From an uncultured Blautia sp. (GTDB lineage Bacteria; Bacillota_A; Clostridia; Lachnospirales; Lachnospiraceae): a stretch of 32,230 nt of DNA. Position numbers and translations under genes: made by a program. The stretch spans positions 1-32,230 of the forward strand of contig CAJLTE010000029.1 of the NCBI GenBank assembly GCA_905209435.1, given 5' to 3'. Below are positions 16,090-24,093 of this stretch, piece by piece; within the stretch, counting starts at the first letter, position 1; each line of letters opens with the position of its first letter. The notes under the pieces were generated by a model. The model made no database searches. It was given only the letters and a program-made list of their open reading frames with translations, and had not been told where the DNA came from.

Positions 16090-16255
16090 CTAGAGCGTGT
16101 TTGAAAAAGGCTTTCTGCGAGATGTGCGTCACAATTTGTGGGAGATTTTGTTCGGATGAGGGCGGCGTAGCGGGCTACGACAACCGAATTCGGACAAAAT
16201 CTCCCACAAAGTGGGGCGTGCAGATTGCGGGAATGATTTTTCAAACACGCTCTAG
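16090..16255. repeat. MITE-like palindromic element with central CGTAGC core (copy 2)
   Basis: The outer arms are a perfect 19-base inverted repeat (CTAGAGCGTGTTTGAAAAA, 16090-16108 and 16237-16255). The inner arms are a perfect 17-base repeat (TTTGTGGGAGATTTTGT, 16135-16151 and 16194-16210). The centre, GGCGTAGCGGGCTACG (16164-16179), is the exact reverse complement of the core of the element at 1748-1910. The arms of the two elements differ in sequence while the architecture (outer arms, inner arms, shared core, about 165 bp) is the same. Confidence 0.75.
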
Positions 16256-16446
16256 TAACACGCTTCGCAAACTTAATTTATGCTAATCGCATAAATTCGC
16301 ACCGTATGTCTCGGGATTTTGGCATATTCATGCCAAAACACCTCGCGGGACAGTGGCATGTGAACAGTAACGGAAATATTCATTGAGAAATTAAATGGTT
16401 TCCAGTATAATGATAGGAAGTGTATAAAAAGGAGAAGGATGAAGAA

Positions 16447-16971
16447 ATGAACGATTTTATCAGTGAATCAATTATGAAAAAATATGAATTTCGAAATATC
16501 AGACCAGAGGAAGCGGATCAGGCAGTGAAAATAGAGCAGATCTGTTTTCCACCAAATGAAGCATGCTCAGAGAAAGACATGATAGAAAGGACGTTGCAGG
16601 CGACAGAGTTTTTCCTGGTTGCAGTAGAGCGAGAAAATGGTAAAATAGCCGGTCTGTTAAATGGTATCGCAACAGATGAGGATACTTTCCGTGATGAATT
16701 CTTTACAGACATTACAGTAAACAACCCATCAGGAAAGAATATTATGCTTCTTGGACTTGATGTACTGCCTGAGCACAGAGGACAGGGACTTGCCAGAGAG
16801 CTGATGTTCCAGTATCTGAAAAGAGAGAAAGAAAACGGCAGAAAAACCGTTTACCTGACCTGTCTGGAAGGTAAAGTTAAGATGTACAGTAAAATGGGAT
16901 ATAAAGATCTGGGAATTTCTGCGTCTGTATGGGGCGGAGAAGAGTGGCATGATATGTCATATACTCTTTGA
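16447..16971 (+). CDS. GNAT-family N-acetyltransferase
   Basis: A 174-residue GNAT protein. The acetyl-CoA pyrophosphate-binding motif is in LDVLPEHRGQGLARELM (Arg/Gln-x-x-Gly-x-Gly/Ala form), preceded by a beta strand (IMLLGLDVLP), and a Tyr near the end (YSKMGYKDLG) fits the usual catalytic/CoA-contact position. The N-terminal part FRNIRPEEADQAVKIEQICFPP is typical of the AANAT-like branch. The start at 16447 is preceded by GGAGAAGGAT; a GTG at 16420 and an ATG at 16474 are alternatives. The acceptor substrate is unknown. It is followed by the repeated hairpin element (copy 1). Confidence 0.88.
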   Translation: MNDFISESIMKKYEFRNIRPEEADQAVKIEQICFPPNEACSEKDMIERTLQATEFFLVAVERENGKIAGLLNGIATDEDTFRDEFFTDITVNNPSGKNIMLLGLDVLPEHRGQGLARELMFQYLKREKENGRKTVYLTCLEGKVKMYSKMGYKDLGISASVWGGEEWHDMSYTL

Positions 16972-16976
16972 CCAAA

Positions 16977-17024
16977 TCAAGTAAGTCCAATGCTTCAATT
17001 GTGAAAAGCAATAAGCAGTGGGGG
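16977..17024 (+). repeat. Repeated structured element, copy 1
   Basis: This segment matches the one at 21770-21820: TCA(A/G)GTAAGT, then a hairpin (TGCTT-CA-ATTGT-GAAAA-GCAAT-AAGCA), then GG-rich sequence. One stem position is a G-T wobble here and a G-C pair in the other copy, so pairing is kept. It begins six bases after the GNAT stop. Similar placement right after a gene in both copies suggests a 3'-end or small-RNA element. Confidence 0.6.
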
Positions 17025-17173
17025 GACTGGTTCATCGGATAAAAAAGGATTTTTGACTCAATCTGATATTGTATAAATGGTAAGAGTGGGCAAAGTTAAC
17101 CACAGGAATATTGGTAATAAAGGAGTAAGTTTATTGGCCTTTGATTATTTTGTGGCCGATAATATAAGAACAA

Positions 17174-18523
17174 ATGATGAAAAAAGAAAAAGACCATGCG
17201 TTTTACAGCAAACTCTGGAGTTTGATGATTCCTATTGTATTGCAGAATCTGATGCTTGCGCTGGTAGCTGTAGCAGATGCGTTTATGCTTGGCGGAATGG
17301 ACCAGAACTATATGTCGGCGGTGTCTCTGGCAACACAGATTCAGTTTGTCCAGAATATGTTTCTGGCAGCAGCAACAGCAAGTCTGGGAATTCTGGGGGC
17401 ACAGTACTGGGGAAAAGGAGATATCAGGACTTTGGATGCTATTTTCTGTATGGCGCTTCGCTTATGCGGACTGGTATCTGTAATATTTTTTGCAGGATGT
17501 GTTTTCTTCGGAAGATACCTGATGCTGATCTTTACAAATGAGAATGTACTGATTGATTACGGGATCAGTTATCTAAGAATAGCAGGATTTTCCTATCTGC
17601 TTACCGGAATTTCCCAGTGTTATCTGGTTATCATGAAAACCAGTGAACATGCAAAAACAACAGCAGTGATCAGTTCGGCGACTGTATGTATCAACATCAT
17701 CCTGAATGCGGTATTTATTTACGGAGCATTCGGAATCACACCGATGGGAGTAAGAGGAGCTGCGCTGGCAACATTGATTGCCCGTATGATCGAGCTTACA
17801 TGTTCTGTTGCAATATCCTACAGAAAAGGTTATATTCATCCGAATATGGAACAGTTATTCCAGAGAAATAAACAATTATCACAGGATTTTCAAAAATGTG
17901 CACTGCCGCTTCTGGGAGCATGCCTTTTCTGGGGAATCGGATTCACTTCCTATTCTTCGTTTATGGGACATCTTGGAGTGGACGCAGCTGCAGCTAATTC
18001 CGTGGCAGCGGTCGTAAGAGATGTGATCTGCTGTTTCAGTGCCGGAATCTCCAGTGCTGCCGGAATCATGGTTGGAAACGAACTGGGAGCGGGAAATCTG
18101 GAGAAGGGAAAAGCTTATGGCATTCGTCTGCTAAAGATTTCTTTTGTATGTGGGATTAGTGTAGCACTTCTGATGTGCATATCAGCACCGATTATTTTGC
18201 ACTTTGTTAAACTGACACCGCAGGCAACTGCATATTTGAAAGGAATGTTTGCAGTTATTGCATTTTATATGATCGGGCGGGCAGTAAATGATGTAACGAT
18301 CAACGGGATTTTCGGTGCAGGCGGTGATACTATGTTTGACATGTACAGCCTTGCAGTATGTATGTGGTGTCTGGCGATTCCGCTGGCAGCAGCCGGAACT
18401 TATTTTTTTCACTGGCCGGTAGTACTGGTGTATGCATGTACCTGCATTGATGAAGTTGGCAAGCTGCCGTGGGTACTGCACCATTTTCGAAAATATAAGT
18501 GGGTAAAAGACCTGACGCATTAG
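17174..18523 (+). CDS. MATE-family multidrug/Na+ exporter
   Basis: A 449-residue integral membrane protein with about twelve hydrophobic segments in two halves, the size and layout of MATE transporters that expel cationic drugs or metabolites using Na+ or H+ gradients. Recognisable pieces include the N-terminal LWSLMIPIVLQNLM and VADAFMLG, the ATASLGILGAQYWGKGD loop and the second-half SSAAGIMVGNELGAGN (the family's GxxxGA-GN loop). It begins at ATG 17174 (or 17177); the ribosome binding site is poor, only AAGAA upstream. It is transcribed with recQ on the same strand but 74 bases apart, so co-transcription is uncertain. Confidence 0.92.
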   Translation: MMKKEKDHAFYSKLWSLMIPIVLQNLMLALVAVADAFMLGGMDQNYMSAVSLATQIQFVQNMFLAAATASLGILGAQYWGKGDIRTLDAIFCMALRLCGLVSVIFFAGCVFFGRYLMLIFTNENVLIDYGISYLRIAGFSYLLTGISQCYLVIMKTSEHAKTTAVISSATVCINIILNAVFIYGAFGITPMGVRGAALATLIARMIELTCSVAISYRKGYIHPNMEQLFQRNKQLSQDFQKCALPLLGACLFWGIGFTSYSSFMGHLGVDAAAANSVAAVVRDVICCFSAGISSAAGIMVGNELGAGNLEKGKAYGIRLLKISFVCGISVALLMCISAPIILHFVKLTPQATAYLKGMFAVIAFYMIGRAVNDVTINGIFGAGGDTMFDMYSLAVCMWCLAIPLAAAGTYFFHWPVVLVYACTCIDEVGKLPWVLHHFRKYKWVKDLTH

Positions 18524-18597
18524 AAGAAATATAATAGAACGAAAGAAAAATATAGCGGAAAAAGCAAAAACAAAACTGAATGGAAGGTGAGAAAAAG

Positions 18598-20475
18598 GTG
18601 AACGCATTACAAACCTTAAAGACTTATTTTGGCTACGATACATTCAGAGAAGGGCAGGAGAGTATTGTGGAGTCCATCTTGGAACATCGGGATGTGCTCG
18701 CGATCATGCCGACAGGAGCCGGTAAATCTATTTGTTATCAGATCCCGGCACTGATGTTAAAGGGAATTACAATTGTAATTTCTCCGTTAATCTCGTTAAT
18801 GCAGGATCAGGTAAAAGCCCTGAATGAGGCAGGGATTCATGCAGCATTTATTAATTCTTCCCTTACAGAAAACCAGATCAGCAAAGCGCTGTATCTGGCA
18901 GCGGGGGGAAGATACAAAATTATCTATGTTGCTCCCGAACGTCTGGAAAATTACGAATTTCTGGAATTTGCCAGACATGTGGAGATCTCTATGGTGACGG
19001 TGGATGAAGCACACTGTATCTCTCAGTGGGGACAGGACTTCCGCCCAAGCTATCTTAAAATTGTAGAATTTGTCAGGAATCTCCCCACAAGACCGATTGT
19101 CAGTGCATTTACTGCGACTGCTACAGAAGAAGTCAAGAATGACATTCTCTGTACTTTAAATCTGTCAGATCCTGAGGTAGTGGTAACAGGTTTTGACAGA
19201 AAAAATCTATATTATAGCGTTGAAAATATTCGTCGAAAAGATGAGTTTGTGATGGAATATATTGAGAAACATCCCACGGAAAGTGGGATTATCTATTGCG
19301 CCACAAGAAAAAATGTAGATAATCTATTTGAACTGCTTTTCAAAAAAGGAGTTCCTGTTACCAGATATCATGCAGGACTTAGTAATGAAAATAGAAAGAA
19401 AAATCAGGATGATTTTATTTACGACAGAGCTCCGGTTATTGTGGCGACTAATGCATTTGGCATGGGAATAGATAAGTCAAATGTGCGTTATGTGATCCAT
19501 TATAATATGCCTCAGAGTATGGAGAATTATTATCAGGAGGCAGGACGAGCAGGTCGTGATGGTGAGAATTCACAGTGTATTCTGTTGTTTTCGCCACAGG
19601 ATACCATGATCAATCGAATGCTGCTGGACAGTAAGGATTTTTCGGACGTGGATGAGGAGGATGAATATCTGATCCGCCAGAGAGATATCCGCAGACTTCA
19701 GATTATGGAAGGATACTGTAAGACAACCGGATGTCTGCGGAATTATATTCTGGAATATTTCGGAGAGAAGACTTTCGGACCTTGCGATAATTGCGGAAAC
19801 TGCCACAGAGATTACCATGAAGTGGATATGACAGCGGAAGCAAAGAAAATAATTAACTGCGTGTCAGAGACCAGGGGACGATATGGACTGACAATTGTGC
19901 TGGGAACGCTTATGGGTGCAAAAAGAGCCCGTTTACGTGAACTGGGAACAGATAAATATAAATCTTATGGGGTGCTGAGCGGTTACAGTGAAGCAGAACT
20001 CAGAAATTTGATCACCCAGATGACTGAAATGGGATATCTGTATCAGACACAGGAACGTTACAGTGTTCTGAGACTGGGAAATATTACTCCTTTAAAAGAT
20101 GAAAACACTCATGTGGTCATGCGTACTTATGAAGAAAAGGAACCGGACAGAAAGAAGAAAACGCAGAAATCCGTACGAAAAAGAAGCACGGATTCTCTTA
20201 CTTCTGCAGGTTATGATCTGTTCGAAGAACTGCGAAAACTACGTCTGGAGATTGCGCAGGAGGAATCTGTACCGCCGTATATTGTGTTCAGTGACAAAAC
20301 ACTGATTGATATGTGTGTGAAAAAACCATTCAGTCAGGCCGAAATGCTGAATGTTTCCGGTGTGGGCGAGAACAAATTAAAGAAATATGGTCAGAGATTC
20401 CTTGAGACGATACAGCAATTCTGTACAGAGAGACCGGAAGCGGTTCTGAGTATGCAGGAAGACGAGACAAATTGA
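18598..20475 (+). CDS. recQ: ATP-dependent DNA helicase RecQ
   Basis: A 3'-5' superfamily 2 helicase of 625 residues acting in recombination and replication-fork repair. Motif I is MPTGAGKS (residues 37-44), motif II is the DEAH box (VDEAHCISQWGQDFRPSY), and motif VI is the QEAGRAGRDG region. The zinc-binding RQC part has cysteines in CKTTGCLRNY and CDNCGNC. The C-terminal HRDC domain is present (FEELRKLRLEIAQEESVPPYIVF to VSGVGENKLKKYG), so this is a full-length RecQ. The GTG at 18598 is preferred over the ATG at 18580 because AAGGTGAG precedes it at correct distance, whereas nothing precedes the ATG. Confidence 0.95.
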   Translation: MNALQTLKTYFGYDTFREGQESIVESILEHRDVLAIMPTGAGKSICYQIPALMLKGITIVISPLISLMQDQVKALNEAGIHAAFINSSLTENQISKALYLAAGGRYKIIYVAPERLENYEFLEFARHVEISMVTVDEAHCISQWGQDFRPSYLKIVEFVRNLPTRPIVSAFTATATEEVKNDILCTLNLSDPEVVVTGFDRKNLYYSVENIRRKDEFVMEYIEKHPTESGIIYCATRKNVDNLFELLFKKGVPVTRYHAGLSNENRKKNQDDFIYDRAPVIVATNAFGMGIDKSNVRYVIHYNMPQSMENYYQEAGRAGRDGENSQCILLFSPQDTMINRMLLDSKDFSDVDEEDEYLIRQRDIRRLQIMEGYCKTTGCLRNYILEYFGEKTFGPCDNCGNCHRDYHEVDMTAEAKKIINCVSETRGRYGLTIVLGTLMGAKRARLRELGTDKYKSYGVLSGYSEAELRNLITQMTEMGYLYQTQERYSVLRLGNITPLKDENTHVVMRTYEEKEPDRKKKTQKSVRKRSTDSLTSAGYDLFEELRKLRLEIAQEESVPPYIVFSDKTLIDMCVKKPFSQAEMLNVSGVGENKLKKYGQRFLETIQQFCTERPEAVLSMQEDETN

Positions 20476-20558
20476 TAAGAAAAATAATATTTGTAAGAGA
20501 AACATGATGCAGAAATACAGCGCAGAATTCTATTATGAAAACACAGATTGGAGGATAT

Positions 20559-21725
20559 ATGAATATACAAGATTATACAGAAGAACTGATCGAACTGAGA
20601 CATCATTTTCATCAGCATCCGGAACTGGCACTTCAGGAAGTGGAAACTTCCGCGTATATCCGCAGATATCTGGAAAAGCTGGGCTATGAGATAAAGCCGG
20701 TAGAGCCGACCGGGCTGATCGCAGAACTTCCATGTCTGAGAGACAGAAAGAAAGTGATAGTTCTCAGAGCCGAAATGGATGCATTGCCGATACAGGAGCA
20801 GACAGGATTGTCGTATGCTTCTGTGAATGAAGGATGTATGCATGCCTGTGGACATGATTTTATTCTGGCATCTGCACTGATACTGGCAAAAATTGTAGCA
20901 GAAGAAAGTGAAAAATTTCCGGTAAGAATCAGATTCCTTTTTGAACCGGCAGAGGAAATCGGTGAGGGAGCAAAAAGAATGCTGCAGGCCGGAGCGCTGG
21001 AGAATCCGAAAGCTGATGCGTTTTTGATGTTTCATTATGCTGCAGATATGACACTGGGAATGGCAGTACACCAGGGACAGGCTTCTTCAATGATCAACAG
21101 TATGCAGATTCATGTTCATGGAAAGTCCAGTCATTGGTGCGAAGCGGACAAAGGAATTGATGCAATCTATGCAGCTGCTCAAGTTGTGAATACTATTCAT
21201 GATCTGAATGAAAATTTCGGAAAGCAGCATCCGGATGCTGGGAAATATATTATAGGAACCGGTACGATCCATGGCGGTGAATATACAAATATCATTGCGG
21301 ATCATGTAGTGTTGAATGGAAATATCCGGGCGGTTCATGAGGAAACTTATATGGCACTGGAACAGGAGCTGGAGAAATATCTGCAAAAGATTGAGCAGAA
21401 GACAGGAACACAGATTCGCATGGAATTTCCAAAAGATCCGGTATATGCATTTGCCAATGATGATGAACTTGTATGGACAGCAAAAACAGTGGGAGAAGAA
21501 ATTTTTGGTGACAAATTTGTACTGGAAGGAGAAGACGAGCTGTTTCTGTCAGGAGACAACGCATACCGATATTTTAAAGAAACCAGGGGACTTTTCTCCG
21601 TATTTCTCGCAGGGATTCCGGGAGAAGAACATCCGCTGCATCATCCGAAATTCCAGTTGGATGAGAGAATACTGCCGTATAGTGTAGAAGCGCTGTATAA
21701 GATTATTACGGAGTTATCATTATGA
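20559..21725 (+). CDS. M20-family amidohydrolase/peptidase
   Basis: A 388-residue zinc amidohydrolase of the M20/ArgE-HipO type, which hydrolyses N-acyl amino acids or related amides in the cytoplasm. Visible signatures are ELRHHFHQHPELALQE near the N-terminus, LRAEMDALP, the zinc-ligand CGHD, the catalytic/zinc pair in EPAEE and a C-terminal EEHPLHHPKFQ with the last zinc His. The GKSSHW stretch opens the dimerisation (lid) domain. The ATG at 20559 follows GGAGGATAT. Exact substrate (hippurate, N-acetyl-diaminopimelate, indole-acetyl amides) cannot be assigned. It is followed by repeat copy 2 and a terminator. Confidence 0.9.
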   Translation: MNIQDYTEELIELRHHFHQHPELALQEVETSAYIRRYLEKLGYEIKPVEPTGLIAELPCLRDRKKVIVLRAEMDALPIQEQTGLSYASVNEGCMHACGHDFILASALILAKIVAEESEKFPVRIRFLFEPAEEIGEGAKRMLQAGALENPKADAFLMFHYAADMTLGMAVHQGQASSMINSMQIHVHGKSSHWCEADKGIDAIYAAAQVVNTIHDLNENFGKQHPDAGKYIIGTGTIHGGEYTNIIADHVVLNGNIRAVHEETYMALEQELEKYLQKIEQKTGTQIRMEFPKDPVYAFANDDELVWTAKTVGEEIFGDKFVLEGEDELFLSGDNAYRYFKETRGLFSVFLAGIPGEEHPLHHPKFQLDERILPYSVEALYKIITELSL

Positions 21726-21769
21726 GAGAATGTTTGATGAAGCCGGCGGAATAAAAGTTTTTAACTAAT

Positions 21770-21820
21770 TCAGGTAAGTTTCCTGCTTCAATTGCGAAAA
21801 GCAATAAGCAGAGGGCAGGG
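21770..21820 (+). repeat. Repeated structured element, copy 2
   Basis: Near-identical to 16977-17024, with a stem CTGCTT-CA-ATTGC-GAAAA-GCAAT-AAGCAG (21783-21811), 11 paired positions with a 2-base bulge and a GAAAA loop. It lies 44 bases past the M20 stop and about 45 bases before a terminator. Confidence 0.6.
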
Positions 21821-21865
21821 AATTGCCTGTGTCAGGAGAAGTGACAGTTATTTGGTTATATGAGC

Positions 21866-21907
21866 AAACAGCGAAGCAGACAAAGTTTATTTGTTTCGCT
21901 GTTTTTT
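21866..21907 (+). terminator. Intrinsic terminator after the M20 amidohydrolase
   Basis: AAACAGCGAA (21866-21875) pairs with TTCGCTGTTT (21895-21904), with an inner ACAAA/TTTGT pairing, and the hairpin runs into TTTTTT. Orientation is plus strand. Confidence 0.8.
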
Positions 21908-21980
21908 GTTATACCTTTTGCCCCTGATATCGCTGCAATATAAAATTATGGAAATATTGAAAAAAAATCCCAAAAAGGAC

Positions 21981-22009
21981 TTGAAAACTTGACTAAAATA
22001 GTATAGAAT
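21981..22009 (+). promoter_or_regulatory. Sigma-A-type promoter for the flavo-diiron gene
   Basis: TTGAAA (21981-21986) and TAGAAT (22004-22009) with exactly 17 bases between them, 77 bases upstream of the ATG at 22087. Confidence 0.6.
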
Positions 22010-22086
22010 AAAACCAGAAACAAAACATGAATAAAAAGTAACTTATAGATTACATTATATAAGAAAGAATCGAGGGCGCAAAAGTT

Positions 22087-23877
22087 ATGAAGATTACAGA
22101 CACAATCAAATATGTTGGAGTAAACGATCATCAGGTAGACTTATTCGAAGGACAGTATGCAGTGCCAAACGGGATGGCATACAATTCCTATGTGATTCTG
22201 GATGAAAAAGTAGCAGTTATGGATACTGTAGATGCCAATTTCAAACATGAATGGCTGGATAATCTGGAACAGGTGTTGGACGGACGTAAGCCAGATTATC
22301 TCATTGTACAGCATATGGAACCTGACCATGCGGCAAATGTAGCCAATTTCCTGGAAGTATACCCGGGAACCACAGTAGTAGCTAATGCGAAGACATTTGT
22401 CATGATCAAAAACTTCTTTGGACTGGATCTGGAAGGACAGAAACTGGAAGTTGAGAACGGCTCAACACTAAGTCTTGGAAATCACAATTTAACTTTTGTG
22501 TTTGCACCAATGGTACACTGGCCGGAAGTTATGGTAACATATGACAGCACAGATAAAGTTCTCTTCTCAGCAGATGGATTTGGCAAATTTGGCGCACTTG
22601 ATGTAGAGGAAGACTGGGATGATGAGGCGAGAAGATACTTTATCGGTATTGTCGGCAAATACGGCGCACAGGTACAGAGACTTCTGAAAGTTGCTGCAAC
22701 ACTGGATATTCAGATTGTCTGTCCATTACATGGACCTGTACTGACAGAGAATCTGGGACACTATATCGGACTCTATGACACATGGTCTTCTTACACACCA
22801 GAGGAAGAGGGAATCGTAGTTGCCTACACTTCTGTATATGGACATACTAAAGCAGCGGTCAACCAGTTTGTTGAGAAATTAAAGAGTAAAGGTTGCCCGA
22901 AGGTAGTTGTCTATGACCTGGCAAGGGATGATATGTCTCAGGCACTCAGCGATGCTTTCCGATACAGCAAACTGGTGCTTGCAACAACTACCTATAATGC
23001 AGGAATCTATCCATTTATGAATGACTTTATCACCCGTCTGGTAGAGCATAACTTCCAGAATCGTACCGTAGGTCTGATCGAAAACGGTTCCTGGGCACCT
23101 CTGGCGGCAAAAGTGATGAAAACGATGCTCTCCGAATGCAAGAAGATCAACTGGCTGGATACTACTGTAAAGATCATGTCTGCAGTTAATCAGGACAACA
23201 AAGATCAGATGGAAGCAATGGCTTCTGAACTCTGTCAGGAATATATTGCAAAGAATGATGAACTGGCAAACAAGAATGATATGACGGCATTATTCCGCAT
23301 CGGATATGGCCTGTATGTAGTTACATCTAATGACGGTAAGAAAGACAATGGACTGATCGTCAATACAGTTACACAGCTGACCGACTCTCCATTCCGTGTA
23401 GCAGTCAATATCAATAAGACAAATTATTCTCACCATGTCATCAAACAGACTGGTGTGATGAATGTAAACTGTCTCTCTGTAGAAGCACCATTCTCTGTAT
23501 TTGAGCAGTTTGGTTTCCAGAGTGGAAGAAGCGCAGACAAATTTGCCGGACAGAAAGTAAACCGCTCCGACAACGGTCTGGTATTCCTTGACAAATATAT
23601 CAATGCATTTATGTCTCTGAAAGTAGAACAGTATGTAGATCTGGGAACGCATGGAATGTTTATCTGCAGTGTCACAGAAGCCCGTGTGGTAAGTGATCAG
23701 GAGACCATGAGCTACACCTACTATCAGAAAAATGTAAAACCAAAACCAGAGACAGAGGGAAAGAAGGGCTTTGTATGCAAAGTCTGCGGATATATCTATG
23801 AAGGAGATGAACTTCCGGAAGATTATATTTGCCCATTGTGTAAACATGGTGCAGTAGATTTCGAACCGATTGGATAA
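22087..23877 (+). CDS. Flavo-diiron protein fused to flavin reductase and rubredoxin
   Basis: A 596-residue oxygen- (or NO-) reducing enzyme of the flavo-diiron family, used by anaerobes for oxygen detoxification. The metallo-beta-lactamase-like domain (1-250) has the full ligand set: His76, Glu78, Asp80 and His81 in HMEPDH, His144, Asp163 and His215. A flavodoxin domain follows (VAYTSVYGHT, about 253 on), then a flavin-reductase-like domain (from about residue 400: RIGYGLYVVTSN to MNVNCLS). A rubredoxin closes the protein, with CKVC and CPLC in the last 36 residues. Electron transfer from NAD(P)H to the diiron site could therefore be carried by a single chain. It has its own promoter and terminator and so is monocistronic. 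The start has only a modest GAGGG site. Confidence 0.95.
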   Translation: MKITDTIKYVGVNDHQVDLFEGQYAVPNGMAYNSYVILDEKVAVMDTVDANFKHEWLDNLEQVLDGRKPDYLIVQHMEPDHAANVANFLEVYPGTTVVANAKTFVMIKNFFGLDLEGQKLEVENGSTLSLGNHNLTFVFAPMVHWPEVMVTYDSTDKVLFSADGFGKFGALDVEEDWDDEARRYFIGIVGKYGAQVQRLLKVAATLDIQIVCPLHGPVLTENLGHYIGLYDTWSSYTPEEEGIVVAYTSVYGHTKAAVNQFVEKLKSKGCPKVVVYDLARDDMSQALSDAFRYSKLVLATTTYNAGIYPFMNDFITRLVEHNFQNRTVGLIENGSWAPLAAKVMKTMLSECKKINWLDTTVKIMSAVNQDNKDQMEAMASELCQEYIAKNDELANKNDMTALFRIGYGLYVVTSNDGKKDNGLIVNTVTQLTDSPFRVAVNINKTNYSHHVIKQTGVMNVNCLSVEAPFSVFEQFGFQSGRSADKFAGQKVNRSDNGLVFLDKYINAFMSLKVEQYVDLGTHGMFICSVTEARVVSDQETMSYTYYQKNVKPKPETEGKKGFVCKVCGYIYEGDELPEDYICPLCKHGAVDFEPIG

Positions 23878-23916
23878 TCTGAAGAATTATTTGACATAAA
23901 GATATTGTCTTATGCG

Positions 23917-23947
23917 AAACAGACGGCAAAGTATGCCGTCTGTTTTT
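23917..23947 (+). terminator. Intrinsic terminator after the flavo-diiron gene
   Basis: AGACGGCA and TGCCGTCT (23921-23928 and 23934-23941) form a perfect 8-bp stem around AAGTA, flanked by AAAC and a T-run. It lies about 40 bases after the stop. Confidence 0.88.
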
Positions 23948-24007
23948 GATGTATCATAATATATAGTGCAAAAATAAGAGAGTAAAAAGTAAATGATACA
24001 ATTTCTC

Positions 24008-24035
24008 TTGCTAAACTGTTAAAGTTTGATAGAAT
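24008..24035 (+). promoter_or_regulatory. Promoter with extended -10 for the alarmone synthetase gene
   Basis: TAGAAT at 24030-24035 is preceded by a TG one base upstream (extended -10), and TTGCTA lies at 24008-24013, 16 bases away. The start codon follows 58 bases later. Confidence 0.5.
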
Positions 24036-24093
24036 AGAAAGAAAATAATAGATAACAGCTTATCAAAAGAACAGGAAAGTAAGGTGTGTACAT

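Larger units (their letters stand above)
15980..16446. other. Gene-free region packed with palindromes
   Basis: Between the SDR and GNAT genes I see no coding sequence. There are five separate inverted-repeat structures, partly nested: a long hairpin (16010-16048), an outer 12-base pair GTTGCTGTTCAC/GTGAACAGTAAC (16072-16083 and 16360-16371, one mismatch), the palindromic element at 16090-16255, and two perfect 9-bp hairpins at 16275-16297 and 16317-16338. A short open frame crossing 16026-16286 is an accident of these repeats. Confidence 0.75.
21726..22086. other. Intergenic region with repeat, terminator and promoter
   Basis: No coding sequence is seen in this 361-base gap. It contains, in order, the repeated hairpin element (copy 2, 21770-21820), a terminator for the M20 gene (21866-21907), an A-rich stretch, and a promoter for the flavo-diiron gene (21981-22009), whose transcript would have a leader of about 70 bases. 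Confidence 0.7.
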
